Shown here in pieces: positions 1-12,988 of a stretch of DNA of 64,000 bases; the stretch's first letter is position 1; each line of letters starts with the position of its first letter. The DNA is taken from the NCBI GenBank assembly GCA_023078685.1, contig JALGAS010000001.1:930001-994000 (forward strand), written 5' to 3'. The notes beneath the pieces were generated by a model. It was not told where the DNA came from and ran no database searches. It was given only the letters and a program-made list of their open reading frames with translations. Made by a program: the position numbers and the translations under genes. Source of the DNA: Neopestalotiopsis rosae (taxonomy: Eukaryota; Ascomycota; Sordariomycetes; Amphisphaeriales; Sporocadaceae).

Positions 1-1
1 G

Positions 2-1684
2 CCATTACGGTCCCAGTCCGTCAAGAGAAAGTTGTCTGAACGGGCCCGCATATCGGAAGCCGATCTCAAGGCACACAAGCGAGTGGACAACCTGGCAGAT
101 GACCTGGACGCATCCGATCTGCGAGAGCTGATGGAAAGAGACAAACGAAGGAGAGAACGGAAGCAAGAAAAGGAGAGAGAAAGAGTTGAAAGACGGCTAG
201 CCAGAAGAGCTGAACGACAGCGGGCGGAAGAGGCTGAGGCTCGGAAGAATGGGACACCACCGCCGCAGAATTTGGAGAGAGGCGTCCTGGGTCGAGAGGC
301 TCCCGCCGTTGAAACAGATACGACCTCGGCAGTAGTAACGTCAACCCGAAGACGCCCTTCCGCCGAAGATGCCGAAGTCAATGACAGCCCAGCAAAGTCG
401 GAAACCGAGAATGGAAAGGCACAACGTGCTCCCTCGCCATTAGAGGAGTTCCACCGCGAAAACAGCTTCGACGCCGGAGCAGATGAAATCCAGCGCGACC
501 CTGTTCCCGAGCAGAAGCCGGTTGCGACTGAACCTCCCAAGCAAGACTCACGCTCACCTAGCCCAGGCATCATTGGTTTCATGAGATCTAGGAAACGTCG
601 TTCGAAGTCGCCACTGCCCACAGGAACCGAACAGCATGATGGCCGATCCGAATCTACGAGGATTGTTTCGAAATCTGAAAGCGAATCGCTTGATAGGCGA
701 CTTTCAGAAAGCAGCGCAAACAGACCTTGGTTGTCAAGATTCAGGTGGTCGAGAAGAGGCGGTAAAGCACAACGTACTTCTGATGAGCCGTCCTCATTCT
801 CGAATACCTCTCGAGACTCCATGCCGAGTGGACAGCAAGGCTCGCTGACACCTACGTATGCGCCTGTTCAGAGGTCAAACTCCAAGGTTCCCAAACGCAC
901 AATGTCACGGTTCAGAGAAGACTTGCCCGAGCTGCCTCTATCGCCTCCGGACAGTCGGGTAGCGTCACCTGAAAGTGAGGTTCAACAGTCTGAGCCTCTG
1001 GCCGCCATTACCGATGACGTTGTTATGCGATACGATACACCCGCCTCGGGACATCGCGAGACGTCAAATTCCATGACACGGGAGGAAGTTCAGCCGTCAC
1101 CCGCCCCACACTCCATGTCCATGGCATCAATAGATTCAGAGGGCTCATGGTTTGGGGGCCGGGTTAATCGCAAGCGGACTTCTTCTGGTATGCGCGGTTC
1201 CATGAACAATTACCCGTTACGATCCGTTTCTGGAGATTCAATCGAGCAGGAGCAGGAGCAGGACGAAGATGCCACCCATGATGGAGACTTCCTCAAGATT
1301 GTCACGGACGAGAAAAACCTGAACCGCAAGTCAACAGGCGACGCTCTCCCGAGCAGTGACGAGGAGGATGAAATAGAATCACCCAAATGGGGCAATGTCA
1401 CCCGGACGCCAACTTTTACGCACCACCGAGAAACGATGCGTAGTCGCGAAGGTCTTCTACTACACTCGTTTGAGGACGATGAGAAGGAATCCGAGAGCGA
1501 AAAGGGCAGCGAGGGTGTGTCTTCTTTCGGTGCAGAGTCTCCCGTCAACTTGCAGAGCGCGACAAGCGTAAAGGTTTCAAAGGGACATGGCCGCAATTAC
1601 AGTGCCGGAAGCGCTAAGCTTCTCGACATCTCCCCCCGGGTTTCTTCGGACAAACGCAGAAGCCTCGAACCATTTACGCAATAA
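2..1684 (+). CDS. 3' part of a charged low-complexity fungal protein (partial, cut by left edge)
   Basis: The frame is open from base 2, so the true start and any upstream exons lie outside the window; about 560 residues are visible. The visible N-terminal part is a strongly charged segment dominated by Arg, Glu and Lys (residues about 30-75), likely a long helix or coiled coil. It is followed by several hundred residues rich in Ser, Pro, Glu and Arg, including basic RSRKRRSKSP-like patches, and an acidic Ser-rich stretch near residue 450. No enzyme motif is visible. The composition fits an intrinsically disordered, heavily phosphorylated scaffold or regulator, but the family is not recognised. 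After the TAA there is a GTATGT..GCTGAC..TACAG pattern at 1694-1731. At 38 nt it is short even for a fungal intron, so it may be chance or a 3' UTR intron. Confidence 0.75.
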   Translation, partial: PLRSQSVKRKLSERARISEADLKAHKRVDNLADDLDASDLRELMERDKRRRERKQEKERERVERRLARRAERQRAEEAEARKNGTPPPQNLERGVLGREAPAVETDTTSAVVTSTRRRPSAEDAEVNDSPAKSETENGKAQRAPSPLEEFHRENSFDAGADEIQRDPVPEQKPVATEPPKQDSRSPSPGIIGFMRSRKRRSKSPLPTGTEQHDGRSESTRIVSKSESESLDRRLSESSANRPWLSRFRWSRRGGKAQRTSDEPSSFSNTSRDSMPSGQQGSLTPTYAPVQRSNSKVPKRTMSRFREDLPELPLSPPDSRVASPESEVQQSEPLAAITDDVVMRYDTPASGHRETSNSMTREEVQPSPAPHSMSMASIDSEGSWFGGRVNRKRTSSGMRGSMNNYPLRSVSGDSIEQEQEQDEDATHDGDFLKIVTDEKNLNRKSTGDALPSSDEEDEIESPKWGNVTRTPTFTHHRETMRSREGLLLHSFEDDEKESESEKGSEGVSSFGAESPVNLQSATSVKVSKGHGRNYSAGSAKLLDISPRVSSDKRRSLEPFTQ

Positions 1685-4600
1685 GCAACCAAGGTATGTG
1701 TTGATGAAAATTGCGCTGACAAGCTCTACAGGGGATGATGATGATAGAGATGTATGTCTGCGACTCGACATTGTCGATTCTTGACACCAAGAACAGAGAA
1801 AAACACCAAAAAGGATCCTCATTATGTGGACCACCCAACACTCACTCACGTTTCATTTTGTTTCTTTTGGATCGTCACCGACCTTTATTCACTCGCTCCG
1901 AATTTTCTTTCCTGTCGCCATATCCGAAAAAAAGAACAAAAAAAGTTGAAAAATCTCTGGTCAGCATCATTCGGATCTATCATCGTTATTCTCTGCTACG
2001 CTCTATGCCATTTCATCCGCGTACCCCTCGTTTGTTTCGAGACTTTTCTTCGACGTCATGTGCCTCCAATCCATTGTAACGCGTATTCGCCTATAGAATG
2101 CGCTGCAACCGATTCCATGGAATGTTCATCAACATTATTCGGATATCTCATCGCATTGGGTATTGGTTCAACTCAATCAATACCCACTGCGATTTTGGAT
2201 CCATCTATGAACTACACATTTATACCCGAGACTGGATCTCAGCCATCTGGGTTGATTTCTTGCAACTATACCCAGCGTTCCGCACTTCGCTTCGATAAAC
2301 GCAGGACGTCATACCATATCATATATGTGCCATGTTTGGCACCAAAGGCCAAGAGGTCCATTGGAGATACCTGATGAGTTCGGGCCAGGACCCACCATCT
2401 AGAGTGTCTCAACGATGTGCTCACGAAGAGCATTGAAAGGCATGACATAAGCGCATGATGTATCAGGAGCCTTTTGTTCCTATTATGTAGCACTTTGCGC
2501 AGTGCAACAGTTCTGGGTTATTACCCGCACCCGACTGATTTATATTCGTGAGACGCGAGACCAGGAGCTTGATACCCCCAAAGAAGATAGGCGCTCCTGG
2601 CAGGCGTCAATGGAGCACACATAGCTGTGTGCACAAAAGGAAATAAAACGTTAATTCCCACATATCCAGACCACTCCCGGCGGTTACCACTGTTGACATT
2701 TGGCACTCACGGCCAGCATGATTCATTGTACAATGTCCATGATGCAAGCACTAACTCTCCAAATCCGATAGTGTTGACCATGCACTTTTGAGGTTATAGT
2801 TGACGTGACTCGCACGTGGTGGCTTGGTGCAGTGTGCGCATGAGTCAAATCTGACAAGCTCAAGCTCCTGGACCCGGCTTCTCTGACCGTTGGAAAGTCT
2901 AAAGCCGCAGCAAGTACCGGTACTTGCTCTGCTTAGCCTTGGGCGGTGAGCTGCCACCACATCGAAAGGCATCAATGGCAATAGTGCCAAATATAGTATA
3001 ACATGTGGACAGTATCGAAATTCTGACCGCCGCATTCATCTTACGTACGCCTCATTAATTGTTCACAAAGCGGCCAGTGCTCTTGTTTGTTTATGCCGTT
3101 GAATTCCCTCTAAACTGGAACCTTTTCTCTCTACTTGATATCGCCGTCTGGTGGTGCTCAGCTGAGCCAAACTAGACGTTCCTTTGCGAATTACCAAGTA
3201 ATCGCCGATGATGGAGTTTAGCTCATCTACTTAGGTTGGTGCCATGAATAGAACTCCTTTCCCCCCTAATCATCGTTCCTTCTAGTGGAAGAACCCGACG
3301 ATGGTGGCAGAAGCCGGCCTGGTGGTTTGTTAGGTCCATCACCTAGGTAAGCAGCTACCCCAAAGCACGCCATGGATGTCCGTTCTCGAAGCGGCAACTA
3401 AGAATGAGGGTTGATTGGGCTCTGATGGATGGCTGCTATCCGATGACTTGGCACCTAATGCGTAGTCTGATCAATCATCGGGATGATAGCCAGTCATTGC
3501 TAGCCACTAATAGGTTCTGGAGTTTAGGGGGTTTTCGAATATCGAGCATCGTTACGGCTGTTTATTCCAAGATGATGATGTTTTACTTAACTGAGCACGC
3601 ATCAAGTGCAATAATGGACCATCGTGAGGCCCAGCGTTCACGAGAAGCTGAATAACGGTTGAAGAGGTCTCATAGTGCTACCATGCAGCATGCCCTTCTC
3701 ATTATATGATTTTCGCGGGCTCTAGAACCATGTCTAGCTTACTTTCTGGTTCCCAGACAGCACATCTTCAAGTATACACGAGTCAAAACAGGAGAAGTTG
3801 GCGTTCTAGTGATGAACCGGTTCCCTTCCCCAGATAAAACAGATACACTATAGACACGAACCAATATAGTCATGACCCGATATTCTCAAATACAATACAA
3901 AGATGCAGGTACCGCAGGAGTGTGTGGTGGATGATGTTCTAACATTAGATTGTCAAGTTGGGGCACCCTTCGTTAGCAACTCAAGCAGGATCATGATTGC
4001 ATTTGAGTCTCTGAAAGACCAGGCTAATTCTGAGAAGGATCGAGATAACACCATATATGGTATATTGTCAGTGCTCTGTCCTATGGTTGGAGGTATGGTC
4101 CTTTTTACTAAGCGACAGGCAATTGGAAACCAATCATTGATCATCTAGAATACCTATCTGGTAAATGTATGCGTGTTTTACTACCATCATGTAGCTACCA
4201 TGTCATTTAAAAGCATGTTGTACCTTTGTTGCCCTTGCGGCGTCTGTGAGATGCGTCCCCAAGGCTGAGGTGCGCAGCATTCGAATGTTCAGAGAAAATC
4301 CGACGGTCGAAAAGGAACTCCACTCCATCTCTAGTAGCCCTTACTATAGCAAGGTCTCCAGATCAATTTGATTATAACTACTACCGGCCACGGCTTGTAT
4401 GACTTCCGGAATGTTGTGATATTGGAGTCTTCGTTGCTTTCATTGCCACTACCTGCCATAGCTCCACGGAACCTTTCTTCTTCATATAAGGCTCTTCAAG
4501 CAAGGGTAGTCTCCACGATCAATTGCTTTCCATCGAAGCATTCGAGTCTTGAAAGAATATTCTCCCCCATGGCCATGTTCTAGAGGGACCTGATTGGTGC

Positions 4601-6855
4601 ACGGGATTGCTTCACTCGTGCGATGCATAAACCACACATCTGACCGTCATTGTCAATGAGCGACAGTTCCTCCTGTCCCAAGAAAAAACCCGGTATTGAG
4701 ACTTGCAGTACATTCAGGCATAAATGCAAGCGATGTCTGGGAACTGAAATAGTCATCTGGTGATATGATGTATGTCAGTGAAGACTGGCCAGATACCCAG
4801 TTCTAGACATACTCGGCACTGCAAGCTTGCATAATGACTTGCAGTTCTTCATCAGAGGCGAAAAGGATATCTATTCGAAAGACGCCAGCTTCTTCCCTTT
4901 CCCTCTCCCTCCGTTGCAAATGCCAATCGTTCATTGCGTGACTCAATATTTGGGTTGTGCCTGCAAGAGTAGCTCACTGCAATTTTATCAGCCAATTTCG
5001 CTCCGCAGATCATGCTGGTTCTGAAGGAGGAGGCTGCAGACCATCATCTGGTGCTTCGAGGGTAATGTTCGATCTTCTGATCAGTCGAGCACACTATCAG
5101 GAACCTATTCAACCACATTAATGTATATGTGCCATCAACATTCAAGGAAGTCACTCCGAGCTGAGCAAGGCGCTTGTTCCACGAGTGCAGTTTTGAGCTT
5201 GTTATAGAAGATGGTGACTGCAGGCAGATACGTTGCCCCGGCAAGATGGTTTGTCTTGGTGCTCAATCACACAATATCCTCTCAAAGAGCCTCGACTGAC
5301 GAGTAGCCTCGAGAGCGTTGAAATTGATCCTGCGTTCGAGTAGTCCGGGGCGCGACGTTCCAGGTTTCCAACAATTTCGTGGTCATATGCTTTCAAGATG
5401 GGACGATGCAGTTGTTTCGTGAACCTTCGTCAGCCAACACAAATATCCGCCTGTTCTTGACAAGGACCCAAGCAACTGGAGCGCAGTCGCATGAAAATTT
5501 GATAGAAGTTTCATGAAAGCAATTGATCATAATACTGCGACATCGCAAACTGATCATGCACCAGAATATTGAAGTATGCGGTGACTCTCCCTCCACCTTA
5601 TTATTAGCAGCAGCAGGGTGAATCTCCATGATTCCAAATCTGCACCATTAAAAGTCTTTATTTGTGATTATCATGATGGACAAAGGCAACTCCTGACTGA
5701 TGACACTATCTTGACATACATGTCGCTTATTGAGTCTGATGGGGCTCGGGGGGCGCCAGAAGATGATTCCTCATCATGGCGACCCAACCTCGGAGTGACC
5801 CACCGATATCTAATCGGAGCATCGGGAACCACTGAAAGTCTGAGGAATCGAACTGATGGCTGCCCACCAGTTGAACAGCACCAAACATGCTTAGCTAAGG
5901 CAGCTTGATCTCTAAGCCGCCCGGTGCGCACATTGCGGCGTGCACGACAGACTCATAGCAGGGTATTTTTGGGTGGCTCGGGTGGTACACAGACACTGCC
6001 TGGGGCACAGCTGCCGGAGATTTCTCAGAGCTTGTAAAGAAGATTCTGGTTGGACGGTCTTATGGTGCACAGGCACAGAAAGCAGCAAGCACCTGGGCAA
6101 TCGCGTCATTCATCAGGGTAATGACAGGCCAGTTTCAGGGCCTCGGGAACAAGTGCAGTGACAAATCCCGGGGGAACTTTTTTAGTTTACATCATTCCCG
6201 CAAGCTCTGCCCGCAGCTCTGCCCGCAGCTCTGCCCGCACCTGCTGTATCCCCTAGCTCCAGTGTGCATTAGCTATCATAGCACGGGCGCCTTGTCAGTC
6301 AATCAAGCAATGAACAACCCAAAAGTTTTAGTACTAGATCGACCAGATTGGGTGAATGAGATTTGCACTGCTGTGGCATAATAATAGAAACATTTTCTGG
6401 TTGATTCCATGTTGTAACGCAATGCAACAATCAATCAATTAATCACTGCCTCGCTTTTGCCTTGTATTACAGATCTGCCTTGTCTCAGGTGATGGTGAAG
6501 AAATGTACAGAATTGTCATGTTTTTCATTTCAACAGGCAGGGCGCGGCCTTTATTACTCACGTAACTAGGTCGTAGCAACAGTTGATCGGGCTGGAGGAT
6601 AGCCCGCAACCCCCCATTACCAATCCACCTTGCTGAGTGAGTTAGTAGTAGATCCGATGGAGAGCGAGAAAAAAATAATGCCCCTCCACTCAGTACAGGT
6701 GAGGCCGCTCCCGTTTTCTACTGGACCGCTCCGACCGACTTGCTTTGGAAAACTGCAGCCAGCCCGATAACCACTCCGAAGGACTTGTGATTGAACCTCT
6801 GTTTAAATAAAACCCACCTTCCCCTCAACACCAAACGCCGACTTCTTTTTTCCAC
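1685..6855. other. long intergenic stretch without a supported gene
   Basis: The open frames here are short, lack family motifs and show no consistent exon-intron chain on either strand. The first few hundred bases are probably 3' UTR of the upstream gene. The last 60 or so bases, with TTTAAATAAA near 6800 and a C/T-rich tract before 6856, look like promoter and 5' UTR of the thioredoxin gene. Only a small minisatellite at 6203-6238 stands out. Decayed mobile DNA or a non-coding RNA cannot be excluded by eye. Confidence 0.5.
6203..6238. repeat. 12-bp minisatellite, three exact copies
   Basis: The unit AGCTCTGCCCGC is repeated three times head to tail without mismatch, with a partial copy on the 5' side. 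It lies in otherwise unique intergenic DNA about 600 bases upstream of the thioredoxin start. It has no visible coding role. Confidence 0.85.
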
Positions 6856-7678
6856 ATGTCAGCATCAACCCTCTTGCGCAGAACTATTCAGTCTTCTCTT
6901 AGACAACCAGCATTTCGCCCTTCACAACTCTCCAAGCTTCGTCAATTCCACACCACATCGCCCAAGATGACTGTCCACAACATCGAGACGTACGTACCTG
7001 TGCCTTACGCCTCGACTCCATCCATCACCAAGCTTCCAATCCTTCTCTCCGTGTCTCTCTGCTCCCTTCCTGTCTCGCTTACATGCAGGAATGATTGCAT
7101 GCACCATGAGCTGGAGGGAGCAAGATACCTACCTACCGCACCCTCTGACCTCGGATGCGCGCGACAGCTTGTGCAACCCAACGTCATACCAGTCATGCCG
7201 TCATACCGTCATTCCCCGAAATAAGGCTGCGGAACAAGTTGCTAACAATATCTCTTTTATAGCATTGACGCCTGGAAGCAGGCTCTCAAGGACAACAAGA
7301 TTGTCATGCTCGACTGCTTTGCCACCTGGTGCGGTCCCTGCAAGGCTATTGCCCCCATCCTGGCCAAGTGAGTACATTATCTACGCAGCCTTTCTTGCCT
7401 CAACCCGGCCGCTCCAGATTGGAGTCGACCGACTTCCGCGAGCACACGTACGAAGCAACAGTTACTGAGTTCGTTTGCTTTCCAGCCACTCCAACGACGA
7501 GAAGTACAAGGATGTCTTCTTCGCCAAGATCGACGTCGATGACCTCCCCGAGCTGAGCCAGGAGCTCGGCATCCGTGCCATGCCCACCTTCATGCTGTTC
7601 AAGGACGGCGAGAAGTTCGACGAGCTCGTCGGTGCTAACCCCAACGCTCTCGTCACCCTCCTCGACAAGGGCCTGTAA
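6856..7678 (+). CDS. thioredoxin with mitochondrial-type leader
   Basis: Three exons, 6856-6989, 7263-7367 and 7486-7678, join in frame to 143 residues. The product is a dithiol-disulfide oxidoreductase that reduces protein disulfides and is itself recycled by thioredoxin reductase. The WCGPC active site lies at the start of the second third of the protein. The cis-Pro loop (AMPTFMLF) and a complete thioredoxin fold follow. About 37 residues precede the fold; they are rich in Arg, Ser and Thr, lack acids and end in [10 protein letters not shown], which looks like a cleavable mitochondrial presequence. A second ATG at 6967 begins exactly where cytosolic thioredoxins start (MTVHNIE), so two products from one gene are possible. 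Intron 1 is 273 nt, intron 2 is 118 nt. Confidence 0.92.
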
Positions 7679-10600
7679 ACGAGAAAAGAGTGTTCTCTTT
7701 TCCCTATGAACCCACATCCTCCGACAATGCATCGAATTTTGGAAAAATAAAAAATAACGCCGAGTATCCGAGCAATGAGAGACGGGATGGAAGCGCCTGC
7801 AGAATAAACCCGCAATGATACCCACTACATCGGTATGCAGTCTGGCAGTCCGTGTTACGACATGGACCGTTGCGCGAGTTGGGTTACGTAGAAGCAAGTA
7901 GACGGATAATTGAGATCTGTTTTGTTAAGTTCAACCGTTCAGCAGCTTTGTGAATGTGGCAGGTTCCTGCAGATGATGTGAAGTGTGTATCGATTCCTCC
8001 TCAAGAGTATCACCCCCTCTATCAGCTAGTTGCAGGCAACCAGTATTGTGAGAGAAGCTTCTCGTTCGGGAATGATTGACAATTGTTTCTGTGTTGTCAG
8101 CGAAGGCCGTGAGCCTTTCCCTGGCCACTTGAACCATCACGTATATAATGGTCATGAACAGAAGGAACAGTCACATATGCAGTCCAAACCATTCTTCAGA
8201 GACTTCCATAACTCAAATTGAAAACACGCCGGACCTTCGCGGACACGCATGCGTGTCCTCGCATATGATATACGCCTAGCCAACAGAACCAGAGATGATA
8301 GCTCCTCCTTCAGTTGGCACTTGACAATATAAAACAGCTGAATTAGTCGCGACTCATACCTCTGAGCATCTGGGATATGATGTCACAACTCATATTGATG
8401 GCCAAATTGAAGATCCAGTGTCGATATCATATTTACCAGCCAGTCTTGTTGGATAACAGTGCGAATGCGTACACCGCAGAAGGCTATCCATGCATCTTCG
8501 ACCTGAAGTCTTAATTCCGAAGGGACAAGAAGTTCACAGACGAACTAAACCATTACAATCCTCGGGTTTATATAGAGATAGCCCCTGCTTTGCTACAGAA
8601 ACAGATTGGGTAAAGTTCAGGTACCATAATGTAGGTAGGGGTTCGGAGTTCGGCATAGTGCAGGGACTATAGGACGCCGACTGGCCACTATACACACAAC
8701 TTCGGTATGGCTGCCTAGACTCACCAAATAATAGACGTTCTGTAGCCGATCATGATATGTTGATCCAATTATTTCTTGTTTCATCAGAAGAATTTCCAGA
8801 ATAATTACTCCAGCGTCAAAGCCACCAAACTCTTTTCATTCTGACCATCTAGATGGGATAACCACGGCAGACAATCCTCGAAGCAGCTTCATGTGTCGCA
8901 CAGCTGTCCCCATGCTACGATGGCGGCAGGCCATTGCAAGGTAGCGTTCCCAGCAGCCACGGCATCCCAAGCCACCTATATTGTTGTGTGCATCTCGATA
9001 TCACTCCGACCAGGAAAGAAGCCCCGATCCAGGAACATCCCAGAAGATTCCAGAAACATGTGAATCCATACCCGTGTTTCTCAATTTCCGCAATGTCTAC
9101 GCGCCAGCCGTTTCGGCCCCGAGGGGCGGGGATGGCTCGCCGAATTTGGTTCGCCGGGTGTGTCATGCCTGAGGACTCTGCCCGAAATTACACAGCTATC
9201 CGGGCGCCGCATGATTGATTTCTTGGTATAACTGGCTTTACTTGCTGTTTCGATCTCGTGTCCTCAGTTTGTTTCAAACGCGTTAAATTTGTGGAGGGGA
9301 AGTCCTATGGGTAAGGTAAGTTTTATGATTCCTGATTTCTGTTTACTACCTAGTGACTTGGGGGCTATCAGATCATATTTGATATAGTCTGCGGCACAGC
9401 GTGGCTGACTCAGCATTGACAGACATAAAACCACAAAGGAGCATAGTGTTGGAACTTCAATCTCTTGCCACTCGGACCGAGGAGCAAGAATCGTCTCGGC
9501 TCCGTTAGCCTGCCATCTTGCTCCGAGCTATTGTAAGCGACACCAAAAGTCGCTGTTCGTCGCCAGCGATCCCATCGAAGCGAGAGGGTCCCGCCTAGAT
9601 CCTATCATGTGATTCTTCCATTGGAAAGTTGCCAACAATGTCGGTGATCAGATCAATCACTGGTAGACTTGAGCATCAATTACAAACTCGATATCCATTT
9701 CCCACAAACTCATAAGTATTCGGAGCTCACTTCACGATGCGCTGATCCCTTTGCCCAACAAGAACTCAAGCTGCGTGTCAGACCTTCTTGTTCCAATATG
9801 GAGTTGATGATTTGGACTCTCCCGAGGGAATGGAATTCTAGGGGTGAGGGCAGCTTCGTTGAGGCATGAGAAAAAGTGCCAATCAGCAATGCTCCTGTGT
9901 GAAGAAAGTGTCTATCCATTCATACCTGGGAAACCCCAGAAGAGTGTAGGATGGCCGATTCGAGCATCACACAGCTTTGTACCACAAGCGAGCGATTGCT
10001 GATTGGAGATATTGGGTGTTATTGCTGTCTTCTCATGACTTCCAACATACAACATATTATGTACCAACGTTATGTCGCCAAGTCACAAGCGAAGGAGGAT
10101 GAGGAGGGGAAGAAGACAAACGAGACATCACTACGATTTCGATGCGATAATCAATCTCAGTGGCGTTCTGGAGTAAGTCATTCAACTTGCATCGAACTTT
10201 TGGCTTATCAGCAAGACGGAAAATAGAACCTTGAGGTACGGAATTCTTTTTTGCCAGCATTCACACCTAGAGCCTAGGAACTGGTCTGGACTATTGATGC
10301 TGGAAGGAGCGAAAAAGTGGCCACGAATTGGGGGAACTGATATGCTCTTTCCTCGCTTAAGAATACACGAGGCCGAGATGGTGGGAAGGAGCAGTTGCGC
10401 GATTGATGGGCTCCATGCGGTCAAACTGATCGCTCCGGTTGCCACCTCGAAGCTGGAAAACACCGCCGATCAGATAGATGGACCTCGACCAGCCTGCTTG
10501 GGGGAACTAGACCATTGACCTGATCACCTGGACCGAGCCGACATACGCAACTTTGATACGGGACCAGAAAACCCATCGATTGCCGTTAGCCGCCGACGAG

Positions 10601-12988
10601 ATATCGACCAGACATATCGAGCCTCAATTCTCGAGGATTACCTGACAGGACAGGGAGGCGACTCTTCCCAAGTGGCTGGCATTCGGCTAGCATCGTGTAA
10701 ATGGTGCGCCCCAAGAATGCCAATATTGGCTGGTTATCAGGAGCCAAGCTTCCCTCAATGCATGCATTGGCTCGGCCTATCCATCTATGGGTAGTGCGCC
10801 GCTGGGAAGCTTGTTCTCTAGGTCTAACGGTCCAAAGGGTAAAAACGTCGGCTGGCCAAAGGACAAGGATGACCACAATGCCCAGAAAACACCAAGACTT
10901 CTGGCCCCGGGGTTTCACGAACCATACAGGCATTTTTCGGAGCTCGATTGCACATTCAATTGTGGCGCTTTGGGCAAATCAGGATAGCGTCGCCAACACC
11001 AAGACTGACCTGAAGGGAAGGGCTGCTGCCCAGCACAGGCGTTTGGAATGGGACTCAACCAACCCGACGGAAATCTCGTGCAACCCCCAATGTCCCCTTC
11101 AAGAGGCGATATTTCAGGAATTGACCATATGTATGGCCGCCACCAGCAATTGCGATAACGAAACCATGTTACCGGATTGGTGCTTGACAGATCTGATAGG
11201 TTGCGGGGCTATCGCCTGTACATAATGGATGTGCCGGTTTTCCTTGACGCGTGCCCAGATGAGGGGTGAGACGATAAGTCGTGATTTGGTCAGTGTTTGA
11301 ATGCTGCGCTCGTTCCCCATCCCTTACTTCATGCATCTGGAGAGGAATGGGGGGAGACGCAATCTGGGCGTGCAGGGGTGGCGAGTGGGATGAATTGATT
11401 GCAGTTTGCATCTCAAAAAAGGTAGCAACGCTACTGGTTTGTACACCCTCTCTTGTCTCAATCTCTGGCGCACTTGGGTTTCGGCCTGTTCAGCTCACCA
11501 TCCACGGCGCTGCCGAGCTACAGTGATGCTATACCGAGGACTTTTTGCAAGGTGGGAAATTGAAACCATTTGGTGTTTCTTTTGACGTTGTACCTCATTC
11601 AGCAGGAGGGCGTCGTACCCGGTCCGCGCGAGCTGGGCGCCAAGGACGCCGCCGAGCTGATGTAGCTGGTGAACACTCTGCAGCTGACGAAGCGGTGGAA
11701 CGTTTCTAGAAGCCAAGACCGCACCCACGAAAGCCCAATCACGACCAGAGCCAGATGTTTGGATGGTCCTTTGCGCACCCCATGCACAATGCAACTACTA
11801 GTGTATGGTCGCAAGCAGCCAAGGTCTTTCAACATACATACTCACCTAACCTACATCAAGGTCCATGCCACGCCGCATGCCATGCAAAGCCTCGAGCGCC
11901 GTGATTGGCGGATGAGGCAATTTACACGCGCTCGAGCGGGCAAACACGCCAATTCAAGCGAGTGTAATTCGATTCGTCGGCGGATATTATCTGGCCACGA
12001 GACACATTGGGATGACGGTTTTATTCTTTCAAAATGACCGGGACGAGGCATCTGTACATGGCATCGCGCAATGTCTCGAGATGAGAAGCTCAATGTTACG
12101 TCCTCCTGTTTTGGGAAGTCAACCATGCGACTCCAAAATGGCGAGCTTGGCTAGCCGTTCAACACCAATCGCTCGCATCCAAGCCCTGCCCCAGCTGATC
12201 GGCGGCCCATTTTCCCCAAACCATGTACAACTCCTTCTTGGACTGCCGTTGTACCCCTTCATCTACGACCCCCGTCTATACATGGCACGCAGCTATATTC
12301 GTGCATGCAACACAAGCTTCAGGCTTGATTACTGGGTATATCGGATGAAGTGCCTCCACTTCTACCTCGATGCCATTTAACGCCATTCTGACGACTGCAC
12401 CTTATTGCGCCCGCCCGTCCACCCCCCGGCACTCCGTATGCTCTTTCTCCGGATGTTGGACCAAGCCCCGCGGGTGGCCAAGAGCTGGTCACCATATCCA
12501 ACTTGGCATTTTTCATTGGCAGAGCCTATTCCAGTATTTGTTATCTCTTCGTACTGATCTCGACCCTCCCAGTGTTTAAACTGACCTTGTCTCGATTGAG
12601 AAGGTCGCTAGGAAGGACAAGAGTCGCACAAGACATTAACCAAATGCTATTTTCCCACTGCATCTAGTCGCTTGTCCCGATTGACGACGGTCCTCCGTTG
12701 TCACTACTCGGCATCCTCGTTCACAGAACCCTTTGCCTTCCGTGATTAGCAAGGGCTGGAGCGCCCTCTTGATCAACGCCAAGGATCTGCTGCTAAGTCT
12801 GCTAGATTCCTCGAACGTGTGTGTTGCAGCTATCTGATGCAGAGGTGGTGCGATCTCCCAATTATATGAGTGAGACCCTCCCACTGCTGTGCTCCTGGGA
12901 ATTCCCTTGACCTGTCTGTGTCCCGCATCGCACCCTTCCATACCGATCAAGTACGCTTCCCTTTGGAGCGTACACAACAATCGCAGTC
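7679..12988. other. long intergenic stretch without a supported gene
   Basis: About 5.3 kb between thioredoxin and the OPT transporter. Open frames reach at most about 170 codons (around 10701-11225), have biased, non-protein-like composition, and cannot be joined into a family I recognise. The last several hundred bases presumably hold the OPT promoter and 5' leader. I see no terminal repeats, target duplications or transposase motifs. Confidence 0.5.

Noticed and set aside
1754..2374. 206-codon plus-strand frame after the first gene
   Set aside because: Composition is erratic, it overlaps another equally long frame, and it follows a stop codon directly; most likely 3' UTR and intergenic DNA.
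5840..5860. tRNA B-box-like GTTCGATTCC on the minus strand
   Set aside because: The T-arm stem does not pair and no A box or acceptor stem is found at proper distance.
10701..11225. 174-codon plus-strand frame
   Set aside because: No motif, no homologous look, competing frame in the same place, no plausible flanking exons.
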